Positions 1 to 11,619 of a stretch of DNA of 64,000 nt are shown here, in pieces. The position numbers and the translations under genes were made by a program. The notes beneath the pieces were generated by a model that saw nothing but the letters and a program-made list of their open reading frames with translations, was not told where the DNA came from and did no database searches. Location: NCBI GenBank assembly GCA_946811185.2, contig OX328097.1, positions 6,372,242 through 6,436,241 on the forward strand. Reading direction: 5' to 3'. The DNA is from Hippopus hippopus (lineage: Eukaryota > Mollusca > Bivalvia > Cardiida > Cardiidae). The stretch's first letter is position 1. Every line of letters begins with the position of its first letter.

Positions 1-182
1 GTAATGTTCATCCGAGAAACTGCGATAAAAAAAATTAGTAGAGTAGTTTCCCCTCTCCCGCTTAAATGTCAGATAGATGGCAACAGGTGTATCATTATCG
101 ATAAAGTGTCAAAACTCTCCAAAATAGGCGTCACGTTGATATAAAAACTGCGGAAAAACAGTGAAATAAGCTTCGTTGATAA

Positions 183-569
<387 letters not shown>

Positions 570-647
570 TTAATCTATTTCAAAGTAAGTCATGCATTTA
601 CTAGACTACGTAAAAATATAATAAAGAACAATGCGCAATATTTTTTT

Positions 648-900
648 TTGAATCCCAATCAAACAAAAAATTTAGACTAGACAGAATTGAAAGCATTTGC
701 AGATGAAAATTTAGCTGTTTACTACTCAGAAAGCATTTGGAAAAAGGAGGAAATGGTGATAACCAGGTTTTTGGCCATTTCCCATAATGGTTTTAACCTA
801 TTCAAAGCCAAATAATATCATTTAAAAAACGTTTGATTGTCGTCTATAAATTCATTCAATATGGTCAAGACTAAGATTTTGCCACATGGTAAAGGGTTAA
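648..900 (+). mobile_element. MITE-1 copy, hybrid arms
   Basis: MITE-1 is a ~230-bp element with TTAACCCTTTACC-type inverted ends, a central ~50-bp hairpin (GGAGAAAATGCTGG / CCAGCATTTTCTCC) and two different arms: arm X with GAAAGCATTTGCAG, and arm Y with CAGGGTCGTTAAAA. Plus means arm X on the left. This degenerate copy has X-like sequence on both sides (670-715 and 825-885), which suggests recombination between elements. Confidence 0.6.
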
Positions 901-1930
901 GCCTTGCTAAAATGATGAGATTTTTGTTTGAAAGAGAATAGAAAGGATAGTGGGAAAGGGAGGAAAGAATTACCCTATTTTCATGAGTATACCACGCGGG
1001 CATGTATAACTCGCACCCCTGCTTTACCTTGAAATCTGGGAGAAAAGTCTAGTTATGATAGATTGCTCGCATCCTAAATAAGCATTTTATCAAGAAAAAC
1101 TTTTGTTTACTTTCAAATCATGACAACTGCAAAATTAATGGTGTTTGTTTTATGAAGGGAGGAAACTTATTTGCACTCTTTAAAATCGAAGTACCACAAC
1201 AGGTACTGTACAAGAGTGTATATTCATAGAGGCAATTAATTAAGATCAACATTTCCCTGGTATGGCATATCAAATATCAAGGGTGTTTGATCAGCATTCC
1301 CTATCTGTGATAAGTGGAAGTCATGCTGTATACAAAGCAGGACCATGCACAGCCCACTTTCACATGTCAAGATCGCCGATCAACCATACTGATTGACACA
1401 TTTTCGTTATCTTAGACTGAAGTGTGAACAGGTCTAAGAAAGGAATTAACACAAACAGAAATAAAATTTACCCTCTTCTAAGTCATTTTATTGTTTTTTT
1501 TTTCCAAATTTGTTTATTTTAATTCATATATAACAATTTGATTCTGAAAATAATGAGAGGATGACTGTGACATAGTTTTATTTTAAAATTTATACATGGC
1601 TTAATGGCGTTGTATTATGATCTACCTGGAAAAACCTTAGTTCAGTTATGGCAATGTACAGCGCGCATCCCCTACTTTGAAAAAAAATCTGGGAGGAAGA
1701 ATGTGAGCGGTATACTCATGCAAATACGGTAGTCACCAACATTTTCATTTTTTCCATCAATGTTTTCGAAAGTTTCTTTATAAAAGGTAGTTGAAACACA
1801 GAATGGTTTGGTAATGGGTCACAGATTGTACATGACCGTATCACAGTGAAAACTTGCTTCTGAGCTTACATGGTAAATGTTTTTAAATAGTTTCAATTTT
1901 AGCTTCAAGCATTTAAACCTTTACCTCACA
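901..1930. other. unassigned intergenic DNA
   Basis: No coding region, RNA gene or recognised repeat seen. AT-rich sequence with several poly-T runs; only short broken reading frames. Confidence 0.5.
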
Positions 1931-2140
1931 TTCACAAGTTTTTGTGACCCAGAGAATGACAGCTTTTGAAAAAAATTTGGGAAAAGGAGAAAATGTTAAA
2001 AAACCAGCATTTTCTCCTCTTCCCACATTTTCTAACTTTCCCCGAATTAAAGTTAGCTTTTTGAGTCATATTTATTTTGTTGTTTGCAAATGCTATCAAT
2101 CTGGACAGGTCTAAAAGTTTTTTGTATGGTAAAGGGTTAA
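1931..2140 (-). mobile_element. MITE-1 copy
   Basis: Degenerate hairpin at 1978-2035 with an imperfect centre (ATGTTAAAAAACCAGCATTT). Arm X lies on the right (GCAAATGCTATCAATCTGG) and the copy ends in GGTAAAGGGTTAA. Confidence 0.7.
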
Positions 2141-2554
2141 GGTGTAAACTCCAGTAATAATAATAGTTCGATGATACTGGGTATCTGACTCGCAGAATGT
2201 CATTGCATTACATCCTCAAGAGGCAGTTCCAGTCACATTTCTATAACCCAAGAGTTAAGGTTTTTCTTAACAAAGCAACAATGGAATTATGCATTGTTAC
2301 CTGCTGAAATGAGAAAATAAGTTGCATAGCATTGCCTAAGTATTTGCAAGAAAGGTCTCATTCAAAAAGAAAGTGCTAGGAACAAAGGAACTTATTGCAA
2401 GCCTGTCAGATTGTGACAAGAATCAGCTGACCCGGCCCAAAGTCTTTCTTTGTTATGGTCATGTAAAGTTACCCTGATAGGCAGCCTTATTTGTCAAATG
2501 TAATTATAGAATAAGGTTTTGTTTATGGTAAATATGGACTGTGGTTGCTGAAGT

Positions 2555-2685
2555 ACCCCAATCTGGGGAAGAAGGCCTTGAAACTTGGTGGGGAAAGGTG
2601 AAAATACTGGTAATCAGCATTTCTCCTTTCCTACGATGAGTTCTTACCTTTTAAGGATTTCCATTATTTGAGCCACATTTAATGT
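2555..2685 (-). mobile_element. MITE-1 fragment
   Basis: Hairpin core at about 2588-2636 (GGTGAAAATACTGG / CAGCATTTCTCCTTTCC) with a truncated right arm. Confidence 0.5.
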
Positions 2686-2849
2686 GAAATCTGCTGTTAC
2701 TTTTAGTGTGCTGAAGTGTAAATGTCGTCTGGCAAATACATATTGCCATATTCTCAAAAAACGCAATTTAAACGATTGAATGATGTTTAACGCAGATTTC
2801 AACATAATCATCTTTGTCATATCATGGTGATAGCTCACTTATTCATACT

Positions 2850-2925
2850 GTAATGTCCTGGGTTTCACCAGCACTAAGCTGGGGCTCTGAAGTGACTTAC
2901 CGTACCACTGAGCCATCCAGGATCC
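2850..2925 (-). repeat. degenerate tRNA-like (SINE head) fragment
   Basis: Read on the minus strand it gives a tRNA-like 5' end (GGATCCTGGATGGCTCAGTG). The same pattern recurs at 13060-13145. No acceptor-stem pairing is seen, so it is not a tRNA gene. Confidence 0.35.
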
Positions 2926-3532
2926 CTTGCAATTTAGTGTAGATGAAAATGAAAAGATAATGCAAAAAGACTCTCCCAGCCCCCACTATCAAAACTGTTT
3001 TGGAGCTTGCATGCTTTGTCCCTTGATTCTGTGGCTTAGATTCTTGAATTATTCTGCATCTCTGGAGGTGAGAACTATGATGCTTTATTTTTTTTTGTCT
3101 CTTTCAGGAACTGGTTTTTCCTCTAATGGTTGTTATTATATCGAAAAATGATGTATTTAAATTCATCATACAGTTTTATAAAGTACTGTCCTACTTTGAA
3201 CAAAGTACTACACCAGGTTTCAGAAGAACTGTCTCTGCTAGGAAATCTTCATAAGAGTGCTGGACACTCTTATTTGCTGAAAAAGATTCTGGTTTGTTTT
3301 TGTGTCAGAATACTGAAGGTGGAATCTGTGATGAGCAGTGAAAGAAAACAAGAGAGAGGTTTTTCCCAGGACCTTAGCCTTGTATGCAGATTGTTTTTAA
3401 GTGTTGATATTTGTTAGCTTTTGTTAGTGTACATAATTGTTTGTAATTAATTTGTTGCTTGTTTGAGCCTAGGCAGTGTGCAATGAAATGATCTTTGATC
3501 TCCAGCTTTTTAGGAGCGATAAAATGTTTTTT
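2926..3532. other. unassigned intergenic DNA
   Basis: Contains two short open stretches (2927-3151, 3130-3417) with no recognisable protein similarity and no splice context that I trust; nothing else seen. Confidence 0.4.
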
Positions 3533-3702
3533 AACTCTTTACCAGATAACGGAATTTAGACTTGTACAATTTGAAAACATTCGCAGAGAACAAATTGAAT
3601 GTGACATTAATGATAAAATTTGTTCATTGAAGTGTAGAAAACAGTGTGGGGAAGCGAGAAAATGCTTTTCCTAAATTGTTTTCAAAGCATTCCTCACAGG
3701 AG
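3533..3702 (+). mobile_element. MITE-1 copy, 3' part degenerate
   Basis: Starts TTAACTCTTTACCAGATAA. Arm X is recognisable, but the central hairpin is largely lost (GAGAAAATGCTTTTCC). Confidence 0.65.
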
Positions 3703-3889
3703 ACATTTTATTGTTATGTTGAATTGGTGAAATACATCAAAATAAACATGTCCCTAGTCCTCTATTGTTTATGAACATAGCCTTTTGGTTCAAGGAGGTT
3801 TCCAGTATTGATTTCTGTATAAAAATGATTAGTTCTTGTGAACAAAAAGGATATTTACCCTTACAGTTCCTTACAGCTTAATTTCCTTT

Positions 3890-3955
3890 TCCTGACAATG
3901 TGGATCAAGATCAGACTGCACAGATTTTGAAGTCTGATCTTGATTTACTCTGTCT
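3890..3955. mobile_element. MITE-2 core fragment
   Basis: MITE-2 is a ~210-bp element with TTAACCCTTA ends and a palindrome around AAGATCAGACTGCACAGAA. Here only the palindrome remains (GATCAAGATCAGACTGCACA and its inverted partner AGTCTGATCTTGAT). Confidence 0.55.
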
Positions 3956-4089
3956 TGTATATTTGTGAGACACTTTGGACAGGAAACGTTTTAAAATACA
4001 ATTTTTGTCTCTTTTTTTCCCTTGACTTAAAATGCCCATTTCATTTATAGAACAGTATGGCTAAACTTTTCGCCAACCAACAAAACATA

Positions 4090-4281
4090 GTTCTGTATCC
4101 AAATTCAAAGCATTTGTAAAGTATAAATTCAAGTTGATGAGAATGAGATTCAAAGGGTAGAAAATCTTGCGGGAAAAGGAGAAAATGCTGGTTTCCAGCA
4201 TTTTCTCCTTTTCCCACAATGTTTTCGAAACCATTGTTCTTCAGGGACATTAAAAAAGGGATTGTGTGATAAGGGGTTAAT
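4090..4281 (+). mobile_element. MITE-1 copy
   Basis: Near-perfect central hairpin at 4173-4222 with a GGTTTCC loop. Right end reads GTGTGATAAGGGGTTAA. Left terminus eroded. Confidence 0.75.
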
Positions 4282-4537
4282 AGGATGTATTGTATACTTT
4301 AGTTATTTGTTATCACGTAACAGCCATATACATTTCTATATTGCAAATCAATTTTCCCCTTTGTGGGAAAAGTTCAATGAACTTGTTTTAAAACCCCACC
4401 GTCCTGGCAGGTCGAACCTTCCAAAGAAAAAGAGGGGTATAAAGAGCAAGGCTTTCATTTTCACCATTCTATCATTATGATTGTCTTGCTGCTGAATTGG
4501 CAAACATCTCATTGTTTTGAAAGTTACAAATTTCATT

Positions 4538-4766
4538 TTACTCCTTATCAAACGATAAAATTTAAGACTAGTCCAGATTGAAAGCATTTGCAATGACAAA
4601 ATAAATGTGTCTTAAAAAATGAAATTTATTTTAGGAAGGGCAGAAAAGGTTGTGGAAAAAGGAGAAAATGCTGGTTACCAGCATTTTCTCCTTTTCCCAA
4701 AATGTTTTCAAAAGGCATCTTTCTTAGGGTCATTAAAACTCGGGATTGTGTGGTAAAGACTTCAGT
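4538..4766 (+). mobile_element. MITE-1 copy
   Basis: Both arms recognisable; the hairpin at 4655-4705 is almost perfect, with GGTTACC at its centre. Right end GTGTGGTAAAGACTT has lost the last TTAA. Confidence 0.75.
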
Positions 4767-4786
4767 CTCCAATTGATAAATTCTAG

Positions 4787-5035
4787 GCTTCCAAATTGAA
4801 AGCTTCTGCAGACGATAAATTTGAAAGTGATACAAATAAATCAAAAAGTTCTTTGACAGGAAAGAAAACATTGTGGGAAAAAGAGAAAATGCTAGTTACA
4901 AGCATTTTCTCCTTTTTCCCACAGTGTTTTCAAATCCCTTTTCATCAGGGTCTTGAAAAATCAGGATTGTGTGGTTACGAGACAAGCAGTTGCATAACAT
5001 GGAAAAAATCTGTATTGTCTGGTAAAGGATTGATA
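4787..5035 (+). mobile_element. MITE-1 copy, adjacent to previous
   Basis: Only ~20 bp separate it from the preceding copy in the same orientation. Hairpin at 4872-4926; the right part carries a short extra segment before CTGGTAAAGGATTGATAA. Confidence 0.7.
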
Positions 5036-5119
5036 ATGCGCTTCACACAGTAGCAGTGGAAAACAATTATTATCTGGAAAAATGGCTCCACCCTGGAAAA
5101 TTATATAAAATCTCACTGT

Positions 5120-5352
5120 ATGTACCTTTTACCTCATGGCAAATTTTTTGACTACTCCAAAATGGAGTAATTTACAGACGACATTTCAAATGTTTTTCCA
5201 ATGTTAGTATTTACCCTTGAATAGGTGTAGAAATCATTGTGGGAAAAGGAGAAAATGCTGCTTACCAGCATTTTCTCCTTTTCCCACAATGGTTTCAGAA
5301 GCCTTCTTTCTCAAGGTTGTTTTAACTAGGGATTGAGTGGTATACGGTTAAC
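5120..5352 (+). mobile_element. MITE-1 copy
   Basis: Hairpin at 5240-5290 (GCTTACC centre). The right terminus (GTGGTATACGGTTAA) abuts the next copy, which runs the other way. Confidence 0.75.
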
Positions 5353-5581
5353 CCTTTACAAGGCATCATGTATTTGTACGAACCTGAGGAAGAAAGCTTT
5401 TTCGAAAAACACCATGGAAAAAGGACAAAATGCTGGCAACCAGCCTTTTCTCCTTTTTCCATAATGTTTTCCATCCTCTCAAATACAAATCTCATCACTT
5501 GGTTAGCATTTTTTTTTTTGTTATCTGCAAATACTTCCAATTTAGAAAAGTCTAGAATTGCCATGTGGTAAAGAGTTAACC
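5347..5581 (-). mobile_element. MITE-1 copy, abutting head to tail with previous
   Basis: Starts TTAACCCTTTACAAGGCATC and ends CATGTGGTAAAGAGTTAA. The hairpin at 5415-5463 is imperfect. The two copies share the TTAACC junction, as expected for insertion at a TTAA-like site inside an existing end. Confidence 0.75.
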
Positions 5582-5584
5582 CTT

Positions 5585-6125
5585 TACCCTTTACAGAAAT
5601 AGATTTTCTTTACCCTTCTTGCATATAATCGCCTTTCACCTCTGATGCATGTGAGAAAAGTAGTCAGTGACTCGGAAAGAAAATTGTGTTAGTACTGGTG
5701 TGAGAAAGCCAGGAGACACAAGTGCAGATGCACTGACTGCTTTGATATGACCTAAGCTGTTAAAACATTGTTAAACTCCAATATGATCAAAAACTTTTTA
5801 CATGTGAAAATCATGCTTTGCTTGCTCATCCCTCAAAATTATGAAAATATGCTAAAGCATAGTCAGAAAAGAATATTGGGACAAATGGAGAAATTGCTCA
5901 TGTGTGTCGCTTCTTTAATGTTATGAATATTTCTCAATAGTTCAAGAAAATCAAGCTACAGGTAGCATTTATTTTTTTCCTCAATTGTTGCCTGTTGTTT
6001 CATTTCTGATAATGGTTTAAAAGATTTTCCAAGATCTTACAGATACAATGTACTGTGTTTTTTTTTTTTTGACATTTTACTGTGTTCATATGATTTTATG
6101 TCTTTGACTCTGAATATAATTTAGA
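5585..6125. other. unassigned intergenic DNA
   Basis: No gene or recognised repeat seen; contains a ~15-bp T run near 6060. Confidence 0.45.
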
Positions 6126-6127
6126 TA

Positions 6128-6364
6128 ATTGTGCCATGCTCTGGCAAAAGGGGGCTTAATGCATCTCTGCAATGCTATATACCAAACAAGTCATCACTGA
6201 TGACTGGAAGTAGAATCTGGAAGTAGAATGGTCCTTCAACATGCAGAAAATTGACTTGTAGCAAAAAGTTTTGACCCATGTCAGCTTGAGCGGACTGTGC
6301 AGGCTGACATGGGTTGATACTTTTTGCAGAAGCATTCAGCCTCTTTTTCAAAGAGCATGACTTA
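6128..6364. mobile_element. MITE-4 copy
   Basis: MITE-4 is a ~240-bp element with ends like GCCATGCTCT..AAAAGGGGCT and an off-centre GC-rich stem (TCAGCCTGCGCAGTCCGC type). Here the stem is at 6265-6325 (CCCATGTCAGCTTGAGC / CAGGCTGACATGGG), followed by TACTTTTTGCAGAAGCATT. Confidence 0.7.
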
Positions 6365-6477
6365 ATTTTAATACTCATTTTGAATTTGTTAGAAGTTAGT
6401 ATTTTTTCATCACTTGTTAGACCTACACTCTATTGTAAAATTAGCTGTTTTAATAATTTTACCTATCTCACCAACCT

Positions 6478-6660
6478 TAAAAGAGACGTTTTAAGAGGAA
6501 ATGCTGGTAATCAGAGGAAATGATTGTAATCAGCATTTTCTCCTTTTCCCACATTGTTTTCTACACTTTAAAAAAAAAAAAATTAGCAACATTTTGTTTG
6601 TTGTTTACCCTTAAATTTGTCAAGTCCAAAATATTGTTGTGTAGTAAAAATTAAGAGTAA
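6478..6660 (-). mobile_element. MITE-1 copy, internally rearranged
   Basis: The left half of the hairpin is duplicated and broken (AGGAAATGCTGGTAATCAG, then AGGAAATGATTGTAATCAG). The right half and the arm ending GTAGTAAAAATTAA are recognisable. Confidence 0.6.
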
Positions 6661-6794
6661 AGAGTTGATGTAAAATTCTAGTTATTTATTGATATTTGGT
6701 TTAATATTCTATTTATTTCTTGATATTTAGTATAATATACTAGTCATTTCTTGATATTTTGATTACTGTTCTAGTCTAATTACATTTACCAAGC

Positions 6795-7026
6795 CCTTTA
6801 ATTCTTGACTAAACGGCAAAATTTTGGACTTGTCCAAATTGAATTCATTTCAAGACGACAAAATAAATGTGACTCAGATACTCAAATTTGTTTTTGGAAG
6901 GGTAGAAATCTATGTAGGAAAAGGAGAAAATGCTGGTTACCAGCATTTTCTCCTTTTCCCACAATGTTTTCAAAAAATTCTTTCCAAGGGTTGTTCAAAG
7001 TCAGCATTTCGTGGTAAAGGGTTAAG
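6795..7026 (+). mobile_element. MITE-1 copy
   Basis: Nearly complete: left arm with TTGACTAAACGGCAAAA, near-perfect hairpin at 6915-6965, right end TTCGTGGTAAAGGGTTAA. Confidence 0.8.
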
Positions 7027-7154
7027 TTGCGGACAAGGTTATTGATTCAGGAGTTAGGAGTTTAAATCTCAGCTAGTCAAACTTACACATTTTTACCTCT
7101 ATGATTTATTCAATTGTCAGGATCTAACTTCATAAACAAGGAAATAAAATTGTT

Positions 7155-7375
7155 CTTAAGCCTTTACCAAACGGTTCCGACTTTTAATGACCCTGGGTTA
7201 AAAGGCTATTGAAAACATTGGGGAAAAGGAGAAAATGCTGGTAACCAGCATTTTCTCCTTTTTGCACAATGTTTTCTTTCCTATCACAGACAGATCTACC
7301 ACCTGATCAATTTTTAACTTGTTGCTGCAAATGTTTTCAATTTCAATCAGTTTAACTCTTAAGCTGCTAAGCGCG
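7155..7375 (-). mobile_element. MITE-1 copy
   Basis: Starts TTAAGCCTTTACCAAACGG. Hairpin at 7213-7264. It ends CAGTTTAACTCTTAA and is followed directly by a MITE-2 copy. Confidence 0.75.
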
Positions 7376-7563
7376 AGACACTGACCTTTTGCGGACAGTG
7401 TAGATGAAGATCAGACTGCACAGAACATGCAGTCTGAGCTTGGATGTACATTGTCCAATAAGAATATATTTTTCCGCCAAAATTTTCTTTGAAATATCAA
7501 AATTTGGGTTTTTACTATCCGCTTAAAAGTTTCATTTCACTTATTTTACAGGATGAGGGTTAA
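7352..7563. mobile_element. MITE-2 copy, near full length
   Basis: Starts TTTAACTCTTAAGCTGCTAA and ends GGATGAGGGTTAA. The palindrome at 7395-7455 reads GAAGATCAGACTGCACAGAA, then its inverted partner. Confidence 0.75.
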
Positions 7564-7854
7564 CATTTTGTTCTATGGTAAAGAGTTAAAGAACTTACTT
7601 TGATTTACAATTTTTTTTCCCCCAGATAAAGATTTTTTTCTCAATAGAATCTCATATTTATTTTGTGTTTCAGGATTTATTAACTGGTACTCTCCGTCCA
7701 TTCCCAGGTCAGTCCATCCATTTGTCTGTTGGCCCATCCATCTGTCACTCATGCCCTCGATTGGCTGAAATCTGAACCATGTGATAACCGAGATGTGGTT
7801 TTTTTTCTTCCTTTCATAGGATTTCTCCCATCAAACTTAAAGCTTAAACTAAAA

Positions 7855-8005
7855 GATTTGACCTGTCACTAACAACAAAATTTCAAACATGTCCAAATTG
7901 AAAGCATTTGCAGAAAGTTTAACATGCCTCAAAAATTAAAAAAAAACGGTTTTTGGATGGATAGAAAACATTGAGGGTCAAGGAGAAAATGCTGGTTACT
8001 ACACA
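7855..8005 (+). mobile_element. MITE-1 copy, truncated at 3' side
   Basis: Arm X (GTCCAAATTGAAAGCATTTG) and the left half of the hairpin (AGGAGAAAATGCTGGTTAC) are present. Sequence diverges exactly after the hairpin centre. Confidence 0.65.
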
Positions 8006-8122
8006 CCAGTAGGGCAAACTCTACACTGTTGGGGAACTTTTTTGCAGTTATAAGTAGTCATAAGGACTGGTTTCCATTTCAGCAGATATCATCTATTCAT
8101 AGCTATTTATAGCTTAAATCTT

Positions 8123-8322
8123 TACCAGACAATCAGGTATTTCAACTATCGGAGAAGAATACTTTTCTAAACCTTGTAGGAAAAAGAAGAAAATGCTGGA
8201 AACCAGCATTTTCATCTTTTCCTACAATGTTTTATGCCCTATAAAAGACAAAGTCAACCATCGAACCATATTTGATTAGTGGTCTGCAAATTCCTTGAAA
8301 GTCGTCTGGTAAAGAGTTTAAT
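8123..8322 (-). mobile_element. MITE-1 copy
   Basis: Starts TTAAATCTTTACCAGACAAT; hairpin at 8176-8232; ends TCTGGTAAAGAGTTTAA. Confidence 0.75.
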
Positions 8323-8324
8323 GT

Positions 8325-8878
8325 ATTCCGCCAAAGTGATTGTGCAATCAAAATTTCTTTGACCCACCTTAATTCTGGTACTCAATGAAAATGTGCTTTG
8401 TAATCTGGAGGTGACTGCAATGACATCTTGTTTTTTTTTGTTTTTGTTTTACTTTGTACTCTATTACCATTATTAGTTTTACATGTATTTACATTTTATT
8501 GTACCTTTTACAGAATTACCCTTTACTCTTCAGATTTGCATGATTTTACATTATTCTCTGTCATTTTCACATTATCTTTGTAATGAATGTATGTTTACAT
8601 GTCAGAATAGATTGTTCTGAACACAATTGAAGTAGCTTTTTTGAAAGTGCAGATCATAATCAGACAGCTTTTTTACTCTGTCCACAACACTGAAATATTC
8701 TTAACAACAGCCTTGAACTTAGATTATCTATTTTTTTCCCCTGACTAGACATTGCCATGTTGTTTACATTGCACTCTATGAGTTAACATTTTCTCAAAAA
8801 GTTAGATTACTAAATTCTTGTTTATATAATTTTTGTTTTGAAATTCTCTTATATGTCTTAAAACAAAAAGTAAGCTTA
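8325..8878. other. unassigned intergenic DNA
   Basis: No gene or repeat family recognised. Confidence 0.4.
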
Positions 8879-8879
8879 T

Positions 8880-9107
8880 TTAACCCTTTACCACACAATG
8901 ACGACTTTTGACACCCCTGATAGAGAAGGCTTTTGAAAACATTGTGGGAAAAGGAGAAAATGCTGGTAACCAGCATTTTCTCCTTTTCCCACAATGTTTT
9001 CTACCCTATCAAAGAAAAATCATTTCATATGATCCACATTGAAACTGTCCTCTGCAAATGCTTTCAATTCGGACAGGGCTAAAATTGGTCATGTGGTAAA
9101 GGGTTAA
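8880..9107 (-). mobile_element. MITE-1 copy, best-preserved full-length example
   Basis: Both ends intact: TTAACCCTTTACCACACA on the left and its inverse TGTGGTAAAGGGTTAA on the right. The hairpin stem at 8937-8999 includes flanking GAAAACATTGTGGGAAAA and is essentially perfect. This copy defines the family at about 228 bp. It has no coding capacity, so it is non-autonomous. Confidence 0.9.
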
Positions 9108-9109
9108 GT

Positions 9110-9545
9110 CTTATACATGTATATGTGTATGATGTATTTTATAGAATCAGTCAAGTTAGTGATTTTATTCATATTATCACACAGTTTTTAAATTTTGGAT
9201 GTATCAAAATGAAAGAATACATCAAAAAAAGAAAATCAGGACAAGTTTAACAATTAATAAAGAGTGTAGCTTTTTATTTCTTTTTCTAATTGTTAATTTG
9301 TTCTTTCTTATTTTTTGCAATACTTTTGGTAGCAGATAAATATCAAAAAAGCATCAAAATACCTTTACATGATGTAAAAGGATACTAATACACTGTGCAC
9401 TATTATAGACTGTTGGTGGTTGCAATCAGTAATTAGTGTAAAGGAATGCCAAAACTTTTTTTTTTTTCAAAATTCAACTCATATGATAATTTATGAAAAA
9501 GTAAAAAGATTTTTTTTTAGATTGTTGCTGATTACGAGCAGTAAA
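9110..9545. other. unassigned intergenic DNA
   Basis: Low-complexity AT-rich sequence; no feature supported. Confidence 0.4.
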
Positions 9546-9546
9546 G

Positions 9547-9549
<3 letters not shown>

Positions 9550-9594
<45 letters not shown>
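9550..9594. repeat. (GA)n microsatellite
   Basis: 45 bp of uninterrupted GA dinucleotides. Confidence 0.98.
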
Positions 9595-9595
<1 letters not shown>

Positions 9596-9924
9596 CTAAA
9601 ACATGGATTCAGTTTTGTTCAGTGTATGAAACTGATTGGTTCTAAAGTGTAATTCAATTCAACTATCACTAAAACTATTGACCTAATTCTGAATTCCAAT
9701 TAGATCTACCTGACATCTGATTGACTAAGACAGAATGCTTCAGCCAATCAGAGGGCATGGAATTTTTCATTTGTCGTTTATTATGATTTGACCCATGTGG
9801 TAGTTAAAGCAGGTATGGGAGAGTAGTATGTATTTGTCAAAAAAGCTGATAAAATGCAGTACCCTCCCTTGCTTAATGTGTGCGTGCGTACTCTGTCTCT
9901 GTCTCTCCGAGCTAGACAATCCAG

Positions 9925-10146
9925 TGTTTTAAGGACCTTGAGCAAAGACGCTTTTGTAAACATTTCAGGAAAAGGAGAAAATGCTCATAACCAATATATT
10001 GTCCTTTTTTCACAATATTTCCTACCCTTTCAGAAACAAAATCTCATAAATCTATCATTTGAACCATTTTGAATTTGTCTGCCCTAAATGATTTCAATTT
10101 GGACAACCGGTACTCTACAGTTTGGTTATCTAGTACAGAGTTTAAC
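9925..10146 (-). mobile_element. MITE-1 copy, degenerate
   Basis: Hairpin eroded (GGAGAAAATGCTCATAACC, then ATATTGTCCTTTTTTCAC). Arm X on the right (GATTTCAATTTGGACAACC). Confidence 0.65.
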
Positions 10147-10318
10147 CCTTAAGTTGCTAAATAAATGAAACACAAATTTCCACTCAGTAGCAAAAACCCA
10201 AATATTGCGCTTTCAAAGTTTATACGACTTGAAAGAAAATACCGTATTGGACAGTGAAGATGTGAAATCTGATCTTGATCTACATTGTCCGCAAAAGAGC
10301 CCTGAGTTTCGCTTAACT
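10140..10318. mobile_element. MITE-2 copy
   Basis: Starts TTTAACCCTTAAGTTGCTAA and ends just before TTAACTC at 10313. The left half of the palindrome is missing; the right half reads ATCTGATCTTGATCTACATT. Confidence 0.7.
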
Positions 10319-10545
10319 CTTTCCCAAATGACAAAATTTTAGACTGGTCCAAATTGAAAGCATTTGCAGGCGACAAAATTAACGTGACTCAAAAATTGAA
10401 ATTGAAATTGAAATTGCAGGGTAGAAAACATTGTGGGAAAAGGAGAAAATGCTGGTTACCAGCATTTTCTTCTTTTCCCACAATGTTTTCAAAAGGCTTC
10501 TATCTCAGGGTTGTAAAAACCAGGGATTGTTTGGGAAAGGGTTAT
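10312..10545 (+). mobile_element. MITE-1 copy
   Basis: Starts TTAACTCTTTCCCAAATGAC. A short GAAATT repeat expands arm X. Near-perfect hairpin at 10434-10486; ends GGAAAGGGTTA. Confidence 0.8.
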
Positions 10546-10863
10546 CAGCCCAAGGGGTATAAGAATTAGGTTTTTCATGGGTAAACATTACTGCTAGGAT
10601 TATGAAATGAGTAGCAGATGGTTACTCTGCCAACCTACAGGACTAGGGCTACATTCTTTACATAGAGAGATTACAAATTTTACAGAAAATGTGTTTATTT
10701 TTTTGTGCAATATGCTAGTATTAGTACATAGACATTAATTGTAACCTTTTTGTTTGGAATCTTTTTGTGTGTCATGTTTTTATTGATTTTTGTTTTATGT
10801 ATTTTGTGTCGTTTATTATTAAAGTTGACATGTCTGTTAACTTTTTTTTGTTCTTTTTTTCTA

Positions 10864-11420
10864 TATTAGCTCACTTGAGCATAAAGTTTCCAAGCAACCT
10901 GTTTTGTTCTGTAAAAAGGCCCTTTGTGCGATAGGATCCTTTCATTTTGCGATGTCAACACAGATTTCTCAATATGCAACTGACCAGTTTCAGAGAAAAT
11001 TTAGAGTATAATCCTTGGTTACTACCAATGAAAATTAAATAAAAAGGATCTGGTCATTTGACCAAGATGGTGGTTATTACTATGTATATCAAAAACATTG
11101 AAATTTTCTTCTCCAGAGTTGGAAGTCATTTAAGATGTGTTTGATAATCAGTATCAAGAGTTCTCCGAACTTTGTTAAACTTAATCATGTAGTTTGACAT
11201 TTGAACTTTCTCTGTTCTTAAGAATCGTTGGTGAATATGGACCCTGATGACCTGATTGGTGTTTACCTGTTACCAAACATTATTTCATGCTTTCCGGTAG
11301 GTTATCGAGAAATACCGGTGAAATATCTTCGATATTTCATGGTTACGACCAGTGAAAATACCAATTTTTATATTCTAACTCTTCAGTTGAAGGCGGAAAC
11401 AGTTGTTCCCGCGCACTAGT
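10864..11420. repeat. possible Helitron-like end plus unassigned DNA
   Basis: 10866-10890 reads TTAGCTCACTTGAGCATAAA, which resembles the inverse of the hairpin end of the Helitron-like elements at 31188 and 39878. The rest of the stretch, including an open frame at 11228-11419, matches nothing that I recognise. Confidence 0.35.
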
Positions 11421-11619
11421 TACCTAGGTAAAATGCGTGTGCCTCTCAACCAGATGTAAATATGACGTATTTTGCCTTACATTTCTCGCGCTTGACGTAA
11501 TATTGTAATACGTTGCTATGCGGAGGGGGTACTCCACGGGGAATAACCGAAAAGAACTGTACTGGATTTTGATTAAGTTCCCCCAAGAAAGGGTTTAAAG
11601 CATGAAATAAACGGAATGT

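Noticed and set aside
6824..7045. Open frames reading through MITE-1 hairpins (also near 4796, 5368, 10354, 11934)
   Set aside because: Their shared peptide text (such as GKGENAG) is only the translation of the repeat stem, in various frames and strands.
9854..10072. Open frame of 72 codons
   Set aside because: It overlaps a degenerate MITE-1 copy and has no recognisable protein features.
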